From assembly GCF_014197265.1 (NCBI RefSeq), contig NZ_JACIFH010000001.1, positions 1,240,001 through 1,304,000 on the forward strand: a DNA stretch of 64,000 nt, read 5' to 3'. This DNA is from Microbacterium invictum. Its GTDB lineage: Bacteria > Actinomycetota > Actinomycetes > Actinomycetales > Microbacteriaceae. Below the pieces are notes generated by a model that worked only from the letters and a program-made list of their open reading frames with translations, had not been told where the DNA came from and made no database searches. A program made the translations under genes and the position numbers. The first letter of the stretch is position 1, and every line of letters begins with the position of its first letter. This document shows, in pieces, positions 17,829-25,528 of the stretch.

Positions 17829-17913
17829 GTTCGATTCGCAGGACAGAAGCCCGATCCCGGGCGTGGCGGCGGGGTGACACGCCGTGCGCGACAGAATCTC
17901 CTGCGAGCCGAAC
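17829..17913. repeat. Nested imperfect palindrome between convergent ParA and MerR genes
   Basis: The outer arms GTTCGATTCGCAGGA (17829-17843) and TCCTGCGAGCCGAAC (17899-17913) pair at 13 of 15 positions. Inside them GGCGTG (17860-17865) and CACGCC (17878-17883) form a second stem. The 206-bp gap has no open frame that looks coding. It could be a bidirectional terminator, a small structured RNA or a dispersed palindromic repeat. Confidence 0.5.
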
Positions 17914-17978
17914 GCGCGGCGGGTGCGTCGTCAGGCTGAGCGGGGCGGGATGCCGGGGCTCCGCCGGACGGGAGCGGG

Positions 17979-18536
17979 TCAGGCGGACTTGACGGCGCGA
18001 CGCGCGGCGAGTTCGTCCACCGGGTCGGGCACCTGCGGGTCGAAGTCGAGCAGGGTCGACTCCACCTCGTGGAGCACCTTGCCCACGGCGATGCCGAACA
18101 CGCCCTGGCCGCGGCTGACCAGGTCGATGACCTCGTCGTTCGAGGTGCACAGGTAGACCGAGGCACCGTCGCTCATGAGCGTGGTGCCGGCGAGATCCCG
18201 GATGCCGGCGGCGCGCAGCTGGTCGACCGCGGTGCGGATCTGCTGCAGCGAGATGCCGGTGTCGAGCAGTCGCTTGACGAGTTTGAGCACGAGGATGTCG
18301 CGGAACCCGTACAGTCGCTGCGAGCCCGAGCCGCTGGCACCGCGGACGGTGGGGACGACCAGTTCGGTGCGAGCCCAGTAGTCGAGCTGGCGGTAGGTGA
18401 TGCCGGCGGCGCGCGCCGCGACGGCGCCGCGGTAGCCGACCTCGTCGTCCATCGCGGGAAGACCGTCGGTGAACAGCAGCTCGTTGGCGAACTGGGGACC
18501 GGACGGCGGTCCGCCGGGCGCATCGTGCGCAGTCAT
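17979..18536 (-). CDS. MerR-family regulator (Rv1830/ResR-like)
   Basis: A 185-residue MerR-type protein. The DNA-binding region includes GYRGAVAARAAGITYRQLDYW (about residues 33-53), PTVRGASGSGSQRLYGFRDIL and a coiled helix LVKRLLDTGISLQQIR; the C-terminal part VYLCTSNDEVIDLVSRGQGVFGI is typical of the Rv1830 group. In mycobacteria this regulator influences cell growth and division. Here it follows the FtsR-like gene directly. The DUF151 gene (Rv1829 type) that normally lies between the two is missing, with only 100 bp separating them. It is convergent with the ParA gene. Confidence 0.88.
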   Translation of the reverse strand: MTAHDAPGGPPSGPQFANELLFTDGLPAMDDEVGYRGAVAARAAGITYRQLDYWARTELVVPTVRGASGSGSQRLYGFRDILVLKLVKRLLDTGISLQQIRTAVDQLRAAGIRDLAGTTLMSDGASVYLCTSNDEVIDLVSRGQGVFGIAVGKVLHEVESTLLDFDPQVPDPVDELAARRAVKSA

Positions 18537-18636
18537 GTTCGCCTCCTGCCGTGTTCGGGGTGTGATCCCACGCTAGATGCTCCGGACGGTCGCGGCAACG
18601 ACATCCGGCCGTGTCGCCCCGGCGTGTCGTGACCGT

Positions 18637-19317
18637 TCAGGGCAGCAGCCGCTCGAGGGCGACCTGCACGAAGCCGGCACGCACCTCATCGAGGCGTCGC
18701 ACGAGCTCGGGTGCGAGCTCGCCGGCACGCCCGCGCGATGCGGCATCCGTCCGCCGCAGCAGCGGCGCCAGCGCGCTCTCGACGAGGGCGACCTCACGCT
18801 CGGCGGCCTGGCGCAGACCCCGCACGTGACGCGGCTGGATGCCGTGCGCCTCGAGCGCGACGAGCGCGCGCAGCAGCGCCAGGGTGTGTTCGTCGTAGGT
18901 CTCGGCCGCGGCGATCAGACCCGCACTGACCGCGTCGTTGAGCAGCGGCGCCGCGGCACCGGCGGTCTTCAGCAGCTCCTCGCGCTTGTAGCGCCGCGCG
19001 GCGGGCACGAGCGAGGTGGGCACGGTCGGGGCTGCCCCGTTGCCGTTCTCATCGAGGTACTCGCGGATGCGTGCCAGCGGCAGGTAGTGGTCGCGCTGCA
19101 GGGTGAGCGCGACGCGCAGCCGATTGACGTCGGCGGGCGAGAACTTGCGGTATCCCGACTCGGTGCGCATCGGTGTGACGATGCCCTGCACCTCGAGGAA
19201 ACGCAGCTTGCTGCTGGTGAGATTCGGGAACTCGGGCGTCAGTCGCGCCAGGACCTGGCCAATGCTGAGGTGACCCGCGGCCGCCGAGCGGCTTCGGGGA
19301 GAGGCGGCGGGCGTCAC
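18637..19317 (-). CDS. ftsR: MerR-family regulator FtsR
   Basis: A 226-residue MerR regulator of the FtsR (Cg1631/Rv1828) type, which activates ftsZ expression in Corynebacterium glutamicum. The helix-turn-helix and wing are HLSIGQVLARLTPEFPNLTSSKLRFLEVQGIV, split around residues 16-48, followed by RTESGYRKFSPADVNRL. A linker helix ALTLQRDHYLPLARIREYLDE and a C-terminal helical region follow. The GTG start overlaps the stop of the FHA gene by four bases, so the two are translationally coupled, as in the odhI-ftsR pair elsewhere. Confidence 0.88.
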   Translation of the reverse strand: MTPAASPRSRSAAAGHLSIGQVLARLTPEFPNLTSSKLRFLEVQGIVTPMRTESGYRKFSPADVNRLRVALTLQRDHYLPLARIREYLDENGNGAAPTVPTSLVPAARRYKREELLKTAGAAAPLLNDAVSAGLIAAAETYDEHTLALLRALVALEAHGIQPRHVRGLRQAAEREVALVESALAPLLRRTDAASRGRAGELAPELVRRLDEVRAGFVQVALERLLP

Positions 19318-19802
19318 GCTCCGTTCACCGAACCGCGGTCGAGTGGGGCGGCGAAGAAGTTCAGACGGAACTTGCCGATGCGCAGCTCGGCACCGTCGGC
19401 GAGGGTGGCACGATCGACGCGCTCGCCGTTGACGTACGTGCCGTTGAGCGAGCGCTGGTCGACGAGTTCGAACACGGTGCCGGTGCGGACGATCTCCGCG
19501 TGCCGGCGCGAGACGGTGACGTCGTCGAAGAAGATGTCGGCCTCGGGGTGACGACCCACGGTGGTCACATCGGTGTCGAGCAGGTAGCGGGCGCCCGCCG
19601 TCGGTCCGGAGCGCACGAGCAGCAGCGCGGAGCGTGACGGAAGCGCCGCGATCGCCTCGCGCTCGACGTCGCTCAGCTCGCTGCCGAACGGCACGAACGA
19701 CAGGTCGGAGTCATGCCCGAACGTCTGGGTCGTGTCCGACGGACGTTGCTGTGCAGCATCGCCCTCACGCCGAATGTCGCCGGGTCGACTGTTCTCCTCC
19801 AC
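19314..19802 (-). CDS. garA: FHA-domain protein, GarA/OdhI-like
   Basis: A 162-residue regulator that in related genera inhibits 2-oxoglutarate dehydrogenase and tunes glutamate metabolism until phosphorylated by Ser/Thr kinases. The N-terminal tail holds SDTTQTFGHDSD (about residues 24-35), the equivalent of the ETT phosphorylation motif. The FHA domain follows, with TVGRHPEADIFFDDVTVSRRHAEI split around residues 80-103 and LNGTYVNGERV at about 117-127, including the phosphothreonine-binding Arg, Ser and Asn. I start at GTG 19802, preceded by AGGAGG; GTG 19823 would add seven residues. The PASTA kinase at 3977 is a plausible kinase. Confidence 0.92.
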   Translation of the reverse strand: MEENSRPGDIRREGDAAQQRPSDTTQTFGHDSDLSFVPFGSELSDVEREAIAALPSRSALLLVRSGPTAGARYLLDTDVTTVGRHPEADIFFDDVTVSRRHAEIVRTGTVFELVDQRSLNGTYVNGERVDRATLADGAELRIGKFRLNFFAAPLDRGSVNGA

Positions 19803-19978
19803 CGTGGCCTCCTCCTGACCCACCCTAACGGATCGACCGGCCGGGCGAAGGGTCGGATTCGGGCCGAACGGGCGATGACTCCGTGTTTCGCCATGTGTCG
19901 CCCGGCATGACGCGCGCGGCGGGGGCGGCTTAGCCTGACGGCATCCTCAATCGGAGGACCATCGGAAAGGAATCGCTC

Positions 19979-20326
19979 GTGTCCACGTCGCAGAATCACC
20001 TCACGCCCACCCCGGTGCGTCAGGACACGGTCTGCATGTGCGCGCGCGGCGGCGCCTGCTCGTCCTTCGCGCCGGGTCACGCGGTGCATCTGATCCAGGC
20101 GCGGCTCGTGTCGGCGACGCCTGCCGAGTGGGTGGATGCCACGGTCTCCGAGCACCACGAAGACGGCACCCTCGTGCTGCATACGCTGGACGGCGAGCGC
20201 ATCGAGCTGTGGAACGGCGCCGGCGCGGCCGGCACTGTGCGCAGTGGCGAGCCGGTGGCCCTCCACTCCCGCTACCACGCACTGTCTGCCGCGGGACGCC
20301 TGTTCAACGCCCTGCGACTGAGCTGA
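19979..20326 (+). CDS. Conserved hypothetical protein with N-terminal CxCx5C motif
   Basis: A 115-residue cytosolic-looking protein of unknown function. Near the N-terminus it has CMCARGGACSSF (about residues 19-30), a cluster of three cysteines followed by H residues that could bind a metal. The rest (WVDATVSEHHEDGTLVLHTLDGERIELWN) reads as a small beta-rich domain. The GTG start at 19979 follows GGAAAGGA. A TAGCCT around 19932 could be the -10. It is followed convergently by the Met/Cys-rich copper-binding protein gene, which makes a metal-related role conceivable but not shown. Confidence 0.75.
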   Translation: MSTSQNHLTPTPVRQDTVCMCARGGACSSFAPGHAVHLIQARLVSATPAEWVDATVSEHHEDGTLVLHTLDGERIELWNGAGAAGTVRSGEPVALHSRYHALSAAGRLFNALRLS

Positions 20327-20336
20327 TCCGGCCGGT

Positions 20337-20750
20337 TCAGCCGGCCATCATCATCTCGCGCATCTTCATGCAGGCGTCCATGCACGCCTGACACGACTCC
20401 GCGCACATCTTGCAGACCGGGCTCATGTCGGCGTGCGGCATGCACATGTCCATGCAGTTCTGACACATCGCGATGCAGGCGTCGAGCATCGCCATCATCG
20501 TGGCCGGCGTCATGCCCTGCATGCGCATCATCGAACGCATCATCGTGTTGCACATGTCGGCGCAGTTCATGCAGGCCGGTGCGCAGTCCATCATCTGCGT
20601 CGAGCAGACCGTGCAGGCCTGTTCGCATGCGGCGCACGCGTCCATGCACGCCTGCATGACGGCCATATCCATGGCGGGCATGCCCTCCATCGACATCATC
20701 TCGCCGGACTGCATTCCCTCGGTCATGGCCTTCATCACCATGGCATCCAT
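20337..20750 (-). CDS. Four-helix bundle copper-binding protein (Csp/DUF326-like)
   Basis: A 137-residue cytosolic protein with more than 20 methionines and about 15 cysteines arranged in CxxxC-type helical repeats (ACMDACAACEQAC, CAPACMNCADMC, CIAMCQNCMDMC, CKMCAESCQACMDACM). This is the pattern of copper storage proteins, whose four-helix bundle binds many Cu(I) ions through inward-facing Cys. No signal peptide is seen, so it resembles the cytosolic Csp3 class. ATG 20750 is chosen from the upstream GGAGGAG; the frame continues to 20831. It is divergent from a CopC-like gene, consistent with copper homeostasis. Confidence 0.9.
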   Translation of the reverse strand: MDAMVMKAMTEGMQSGEMMSMEGMPAMDMAVMQACMDACAACEQACTVCSTQMMDCAPACMNCADMCNTMMRSMMRMQGMTPATMMAMLDACIAMCQNCMDMCMPHADMSPVCKMCAESCQACMDACMKMREMMMAG

Positions 20751-20850
20751 TCGCGTCTCCTCCGTCGCCGTCGCGAGCAGGTGCCCGCCTTGCCGCCATG
20801 GTAGATCCGCGGCCCCGCCGGCACCAGGCATCGGTACGCTCGATCAGGTG

Positions 20851-21402
20851 ATGTCATCAGGAATTAACAGGCGCTCCCGGATCCGCGCATCGATCGCGGT
20901 GCTGCTCGGACTGGTGCTGGCCGGCATCGCCTCCCCCGCTTTCGCCCACGATGAGCTGATCGGCACCGAGCCCGCCGCGCAGTCGACGGTCGAGGCGCTG
21001 CCGGATGAACTGGTCCTCACCTTCAGTGGCGTGCTGCTGGACGACGCCGGAGCGACCGCGGTCGCGGTGCTCGACGCGTCGTGCACATCGCTGACCGCCG
21101 GCGATCCCGTCATCGACGGCACCAAGGTCATCCAGCCGGTGACGGCAGGGGCGGACGGCGTGGTCACCGTGCAGTGGCGGGTGGTCTCCAGCGACGGTCA
21201 CCCCATCTCGGGCGAGTACACGTTCACCGCCGGCGAGGGCGGGTCGGCGCAGGCCTGCGACGCTGCTCCCGATGAGGAGACGGATGCCGGGGCCTTCCCG
21301 ATCGGGATCGTCATCGCCGTGCTGGGCGTGGGCATCGTCGCCGCCGGCGGCGGGGCGCTCGCGCTCATGCTCAGGCGCCGTCCGGCGCAGCACGAGGACT
21401 AG
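20851..21402 (+). CDS. copC: CopC-domain copper resistance protein
   Basis: A 183-residue exported, membrane-anchored CopC-like protein that binds copper outside the membrane. A signal peptide (IRASIAVLLGLVLAGIASPAFA) ends so that the mature chain begins H-DELIGTEPA, the N-terminal His typical of CopC Cu(II) binding. The domain continues LPDELVLTFSGVLLDD and VTVQWRVVSSDGHPISGEYTFTAG (about residues 95-118, holding the DGH motif). A C-terminal membrane helix (IGIVIAVLGVGIVAAGGGALALML) follows. GTG 20848 immediately precedes the ATG, and a TACGCT box seven bases before it could give a leaderless start. There is no CopD/YcnJ gene adjacent. Confidence 0.9.
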   Translation: MSSGINRRSRIRASIAVLLGLVLAGIASPAFAHDELIGTEPAAQSTVEALPDELVLTFSGVLLDDAGATAVAVLDASCTSLTAGDPVIDGTKVIQPVTAGADGVVTVQWRVVSSDGHPISGEYTFTAGEGGSAQACDAAPDEETDAGAFPIGIVIAVLGVGIVAAGGGALALMLRRRPAQHED

Positions 21403-21405
21403 GCT
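21400..21405 (+). promoter_or_regulatory. -10 box of a leaderless promoter for lpdA
   Basis: TAGGCT overlaps the copC stop region and stands six bases before the ATG at 21412, with no ribosome site between; the transcript would begin at the start codon. Confidence 0.6.
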
Positions 21406-21411
21406 TGACGC

Positions 21412-22812
21412 ATGCCTCATTACGACGTCGTCATCCTCGGTGCCGGCCCCGGCGGCTATGTCGCGGCAGTGCGATCCGCCCAGCTCGGCCTCTCCGTCGC
21501 CATCATCGAAGAGAAGTACTGGGGCGGTGTCTGCCTGAACGTGGGCTGCATCCCCTCCAAGGCTCTCCTGCGCAACGCCGACCTCGCGCACACCTTCACC
21601 CACCAGGCCGAGCTGTTCGGCATCCGCGGTGACGTGACGTTCGACTTCGGCACCGCGTTCGACCGCAGCCGCAAGGTGTCCGAGACCCACGTCAAGGGCA
21701 TCCACTTCCTGATGAAGAAGAACAAGGTCACCGAGTACGAGGGCCGTGGGTCGTTCACCGGACCCAAGGCCATCACCGTGACCCGCGCCGACGGCTCGAC
21801 CGAAGACGTCACCTTCGACAACGCGATCATCGCCACCGGCTCGACCGTGCGGCTGCTCCCCGGCGTGCAGCTGAGCGACAACGTCGTGACCTACGAAGAG
21901 CAGATCATGACGCGCGAGCTGCCCCGCTCGATCGTCATCGTCGGCGCCGGCGCGATCGGCATGGAGTTCGCCTATGTGCTCTCCAACTACGGCGTGAAGG
22001 TCACCATCATCGAGTTCCTCGACCGCGCCCTCCCCAACGAGGACGTCGACGTCTCGAAGGAGATCACCCGCCAGTACAAGAAGTACGGCATCGACATCCT
22101 CGCCTCGACCAAGGTCGAGTCGGTCGTCGACAACGGCTCGTCGGTCACCGTCTCGTACAGCGCGAACGCCGACGGCACCCAGGGCCAGATCGAGGCCGAC
22201 AAGGTGCTCATGTCGATCGGCTTCGCCCCGAACATCGAGGGCTTCGGTCTGGACAAGACCGGCGTGAAGCTCACCGAGCGCGGCGCGATCGAGATCGACG
22301 ACTACATGCGCACGAACGTCGAGGGCATCTACGCGATCGGCGACGTCACCGCGAAGCTGCAGCTGGCGCACGTCGCCGAGGCGCAGGCGGTCGTGGCGGC
22401 CGAGACCATCGGCAAGGCCGAGACCCAGACGCTGGGCGACTACCGCATGATGCCGCGCGCGACGTTCTGCTCGCCGCAGGTGGCCTCGTTCGGCCTCACC
22501 GAGCAGCAGGCGCGCGACGCCGGCTACGACGTGAAGGTCGCGAAGTTCCCGTTCAGCGCGAACGGCAAGGCCAACGGCCTGGGCGAGCCCATCGGATTCG
22601 TCAAGCTCATCGCCGACGGCGAGCACCTCGAGCTGCTCGGCGGCCACCTCATCGGCCCCGACGTGTCGGAACTGCTGCCCGAGCTCACGCTGGCGCAGAA
22701 GTGGGATCTGACCGCCCTCGAGGCCGCGCGCAACGTGCACACGCACCCGACGCTGTCGGAGGCATTGCAGGAGGGCTTTCACGGCCTCGCCGGTCACATG
22801 ATCAACATGTAG
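21412..22812 (+). CDS. lpdA: Dihydrolipoyl dehydrogenase
   Basis: The E3 flavoprotein shared by pyruvate, 2-oxoglutarate and branched-chain dehydrogenase complexes; it reoxidises dihydrolipoamide using NAD+. The 466 residues contain the FAD dinucleotide fold [14 protein letters not shown] near the N-terminus, the redox disulfide in [13 protein letters not shown] (Cys41 and Cys46), a second nucleotide fold [15 protein letters not shown] (about 164-178), GIYAIGDVT for FAD and the catalytic His-containing [10 protein letters not shown] near the C-terminus. It is a single-gene unit ending in a strong hairpin. The other complex subunits are not in this window. Confidence 0.96.
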   Translation: MPHYDVVILGAGPGGYVAAVRSAQLGLSVAIIEEKYWGGVCLNVGCIPSKALLRNADLAHTFTHQAELFGIRGDVTFDFGTAFDRSRKVSETHVKGIHFLMKKNKVTEYEGRGSFTGPKAITVTRADGSTEDVTFDNAIIATGSTVRLLPGVQLSDNVVTYEEQIMTRELPRSIVIVGAGAIGMEFAYVLSNYGVKVTIIEFLDRALPNEDVDVSKEITRQYKKYGIDILASTKVESVVDNGSSVTVSYSANADGTQGQIEADKVLMSIGFAPNIEGFGLDKTGVKLTERGAIEIDDYMRTNVEGIYAIGDVTAKLQLAHVAEAQAVVAAETIGKAETQTLGDYRMMPRATFCSPQVASFGLTEQQARDAGYDVKVAKFPFSANGKANGLGEPIGFVKLIADGEHLELLGGHLIGPDVSELLPELTLAQKWDLTALEAARNVHTHPTLSEALQEGFHGLAGHMINM

Positions 22813-22827
22813 GCTGACTGACCATAG

Positions 22828-22864
22828 CTGACGCCGCCCCAACCGAAGCCGGGGGCGGCGTCAG
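22828..22864. terminator. Hairpin terminator downstream of lpdA
   Basis: CTGACGCCGCCCC (22828-22840) and GGGGCGGCGTCAG (22852-22864) form a perfect 13-bp GC-rich stem with an 11-base loop between the convergent lpdA and YciI-remnant genes. There is no T run, as is common for actinobacterial terminators. Confidence 0.75.
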
Positions 22865-22879
22865 TGCGTTCGGGGGTGT

Positions 22880-23002
22880 TCAGCCGGCGGCGTCGTCCAT
22901 GAACTCGCGCTGCTCCTGCCGGCACCGGCACGCCGTCGCGATCTTGGCGGCCCACTCGACGGCTTCCTCGCGCGTGGCCTGCAGGTCGCCGGTCAGATCC
23001 AT
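22880..23002 (-). CDS. Short 40-residue ORF resembling a YciI/DGPF-family C-terminus
   Basis: An ATG-started frame of 40 residues containing EEAVEWAAKIATACRCRQEQREFM. This resembles the C-terminal helix and tail of YciI-related (YCII/DGPF) proteins, which are normally 90-120 residues; the catalytic-looking His/Asp N-terminal half is absent. It begins 17 bp after the CYTH gene stop on the same strand. It could be a genuine small protein cotranscribed with the CYTH gene, or the residue of a truncated gene. Function unassigned. Confidence 0.5.
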   Translation of the reverse strand: MDLTGDLQATREEAVEWAAKIATACRCRQEQREFMDDAAG

Positions 23003-23018
23003 CTCACCGCGAGCCGAC

Positions 23019-23702
23019 TCAGCCGCCCAGGGCGCGTGCGAGTTTCGATCCGGATGCCGAGACGTGCCCGCCGGCCCGCTCGACCAGCGTGTCCGCGGCG
23101 GCGAACAGCACGGCCCGGGCGGTCGCGGCGGTCGGCGCGGCGGGGCCGAGTTCGAGTTCCCACTCCCGCCACGTGGTCTCCACGCGTCGGCGCAGGTCGG
23201 TGGCGGTGACGCGGTCGTCGACGAACTCCGCGAGCACACCCCCGTCGGTGTCGTACAGCGCGTACGCGGTGCGGGCGTTGCGAATGCGCGCGACGACGGC
23301 GAACGGCCCGGCCGTGATCTCTGTCAGCGCCGCGATGACCGCTGCCGGCGGGAGCGGTGCGATATCGGCCGCATCACCGGCATCCACCCGCCCTGCGGGA
23401 ACCCGCTCGATGCCCGCCTCGAGCGGCCACTGCGTCTCGAGCTTGCCCTCCGGCGTGGAGCGCTTGATGTGCCAGCCGGCGTCGGGTCCGCCGGTGCGTC
23501 GGCGCAGCGCCGTGAGCGCCTGCGCGAGTGCGGCGTCGGCCGTGTCGAAGTATCGCGCGTCGAGGTCGCGCGGCTCGGGCTCGCCGACGCGCGCGACGCC
23601 CGGCAGCGCCGACCAGTCCGGGACGCGCGTGTCGTCATCGACGTCGTACTTGCGCTCGATCTCGAGCGAGTGGGCGGGCGTCGTGTTCTCTGCCGCGGTC
23701 AC
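23019..23702 (-). CDS. CYTH-domain protein (triphosphate tunnel metalloenzyme)
   Basis: A 227-residue protein of the CYTH/triphosphate tunnel fold, which hydrolyses triphosphate substrates (inorganic triphosphate, thiamine triphosphate or similar) with a divalent metal. The signature LEIERKYDVD is at about residues 13-22. Tunnel strands follow: ARYFDTADAALAQ, LRRRTGG, WHIKRSTPEGKLETQWPL, RNARTAYALYDTDGGVLAEFVDDRV. The GTG start overlaps the stop of the upstream 77-residue gene by four bases. Substrate cannot be decided from sequence. There is no CHAD domain. Confidence 0.88.
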   Translation of the reverse strand: MTAAENTTPAHSLEIERKYDVDDDTRVPDWSALPGVARVGEPEPRDLDARYFDTADAALAQALTALRRRTGGPDAGWHIKRSTPEGKLETQWPLEAGIERVPAGRVDAGDAADIAPLPPAAVIAALTEITAGPFAVVARIRNARTAYALYDTDGGVLAEFVDDRVTATDLRRRVETTWREWELELGPAAPTAATARAVLFAAADTLVERAGGHVSASGSKLARALGG

Positions 23703-23932
23703 TCGCCGTTGTCGTGCTCGTCGGGGTCGGGGTCGATGTCGTCCTCGGCGTGCACGAACCGGAACTCCGCCTCGGTGGGGCCGTCGCCGCTGCCCGTGTT
23801 CTCGAGCGCACCGGCGCGCGCGTAGACGATCTGCGTCTCGCTGTACGGCAGGATCAGCTGGTCCTGCTTCGGGTCGTCGAGCGGGATGACCTGTCCGTCC
23901 AGCGGACCTCCGTGCAGTCGTGCAATCGCCAT
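23699..23932 (-). CDS. Conserved hypothetical small acidic protein
   Basis: A 77-residue protein beginning MAIARLHGGPLDGQVIPLDD and ending in a very acidic tail (HAEDDIDPDPDEHDNGE). Proteins with this LxGGPLDGQ opening are widespread small uncharacterised proteins in actinobacteria. ATG 23932 follows AGGAGGTCACC, an excellent ribosome site; the frame extends to 23950. It is translationally coupled to the CYTH gene by a GTGA overlap. No function assigned. Confidence 0.8.
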   Translation of the reverse strand: MAIARLHGGPLDGQVIPLDDPKQDQLILPYSETQIVYARAGALENTGSGDGPTEAEFRFVHAEDDIDPDPDEHDNGE

Positions 23933-23997
23933 GGTGACCTCCTGCGGCAAGCCTAGACCCGCACCCGGCCGGGTGGCCGCAGGAGGTCCCGTGGTTC

Positions 23998-25506
23998 TCA
24001 GTGGGTGGGGAACCCCAGGCTGATCTGGCTCTCGCTCGGGTCGGGCCAGCGGGTGGTGACGACCTTGCGGCGCGTGTAGAAGTTGAACGCCTCGGCCCCG
24101 TACATGTGGGTGTCGCCGAACAGCGAGTCCTTCCAGCCGCCGAACGAGAACGCGCCCACCGGCACCGGGATCGGCACGTTGATGCCGACCATGCCGACCT
24201 CGATGTCGTACTCGAACTGCCGCGCGGTCTTGCCGTCGCGCGTGAAGACGGCGGTGCCGTTGGCGTACCGGTTGCCGTTGATGAGCGCGACGGCCTCGTC
24301 GTAGGTGTCCACGCGCACGACCGACAGCACCGGTCCGAAGATCTCCTCGTCGTAGACGCGCATGCCGGGGGTGACCTTGTCGACCAGCGAGGGCCCGATG
24401 AAGAAGCCGTCACCGTCCACCTGCAGCTCGCGCCCGTCGACCACCAGCCGGGCGCCCTCTCCCTCGGCGCCGGCGACGAAGCCGTCGACGCGGTCGAGGG
24501 CGTCGCGCGTGATGAGCGGACCCATCTCGCTGGCGGGGTCGGTGCCGTCGCCGACCTTCAGCCCGCCGATGCGCTCGGACACCTTCGCGATGAGGTCGTC
24601 GGCGACCTCGCCCACGGCCACGACGACCGAGACGGCCATGCACCGCTCCCCCGCCGATCCGTACCCGGCCGACACCGCAGCGTCGGCAGCGGCATCGAGG
24701 TCGGCGTCGGGCATGACGATCATGTGGTTCTTCGCCCCGCCGAGGGCCTGCACGCGCTTGCCGTTCTCGGCGGCGCGGGCGTAGATGTATTTCGCGATCG
24801 GGGTCGAGCCGACGAACGAGACGGCGCGGATGATCGGATCGTCGAGGATCGCGTCGACCGCCTCCTTGTCGCCGTGGACGACGTTGAGGATGCCGTCGGG
24901 CACCCCGGCCTCGGCGAAGATGTCGGCGAGCCAGACGGCGGCGGAGGGGTCGCGCTCGCTGGGCTTGAGGATGACCGCGTTGCCGGCGGCGACCGCGGTC
25001 GTGACCATCCACAGCGGCACCATCGCCGGGAAGTTGAACGGCGTGATGCAGGCGACCACGCCGACCGGCTGGCGCACCTGGTGCACGTCGACGCCGCCGG
25101 CGACCTGCTCGGAGTACTCGCCCTTGAGGTGATGCATGAGGCTGGTGCAGAACTCGACGTTCTCCAGGCCCCGGGTCACCTCGCCGTGGGCGTCGCTCAC
25201 GGTCTTGCCGTGCTCGGCGGTGATGATGCGCGCGAGCTCGTCGCCGCGTGAGGCGATCAGGTCGCGCAGCCGGAAGATGATCTGCTGCCGCTTCACCAGG
25301 CCGGTGTCGCGCCAGGCCCGCTGGGCGGCCTGCGCGGTGCGGGCCGCCTCGTGCACGAGATCGGCCGATGCCAGGGCGACCTCACCCGTCTGCTGCCCGG
25401 TGGCGGGGTTGAACACCGGCCCGACGCGGCCGTCGGCGGGCACGTGGCGCCCGCCGATGACGTGTGGGATCGCGGTGAGGGTCGTGGTCTCAGTGGTGGT
25501 GCTCAT
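23998..25506 (-). CDS. mmsA: CoA-acylating methylmalonate-semialdehyde dehydrogenase
   Basis: Oxidises methylmalonate semialdehyde to propionyl-CoA (and malonate semialdehyde to acetyl-CoA) in valine and inositol catabolism. The 502-residue aldehyde-dehydrogenase fold includes FNFPAMVPLWM (about 165-175), FVGSTPIAKYIY, LGGAKNHMIVMPDADLD and the catalytic Cys in AGERCMAVS (near 289). KNHMIVMPD and the absence of the usual catalytic Glu-type motif are characteristic of the MmsA subgroup. It is 22 bp downstream of mmsB and both lie opposite a LysR gene, a classical valine-degradation cassette. Confidence 0.94.
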   Translation of the reverse strand: MSTTTETTTLTAIPHVIGGRHVPADGRVGPVFNPATGQQTGEVALASADLVHEAARTAQAAQRAWRDTGLVKRQQIIFRLRDLIASRGDELARIITAEHGKTVSDAHGEVTRGLENVEFCTSLMHHLKGEYSEQVAGGVDVHQVRQPVGVVACITPFNFPAMVPLWMVTTAVAAGNAVILKPSERDPSAAVWLADIFAEAGVPDGILNVVHGDKEAVDAILDDPIIRAVSFVGSTPIAKYIYARAAENGKRVQALGGAKNHMIVMPDADLDAAADAAVSAGYGSAGERCMAVSVVVAVGEVADDLIAKVSERIGGLKVGDGTDPASEMGPLITRDALDRVDGFVAGAEGEGARLVVDGRELQVDGDGFFIGPSLVDKVTPGMRVYDEEIFGPVLSVVRVDTYDEAVALINGNRYANGTAVFTRDGKTARQFEYDIEVGMVGINVPIPVPVGAFSFGGWKDSLFGDTHMYGAEAFNFYTRRKVVTTRWPDPSESQISLGFPTH

Positions 25507-25528
25507 GGTTCTCCCTGGGTGAAGCGAG

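Noticed and set aside
12948-17939. A 1663-codon open frame on the + strand opposite pyruvate carboxylase and the MinD-like gene
   Set aside because: It is the antisense shadow of well-recognised minus-strand genes in high-GC DNA; its translation is Arg/Gly/Val/Asp-rich with no family motif.
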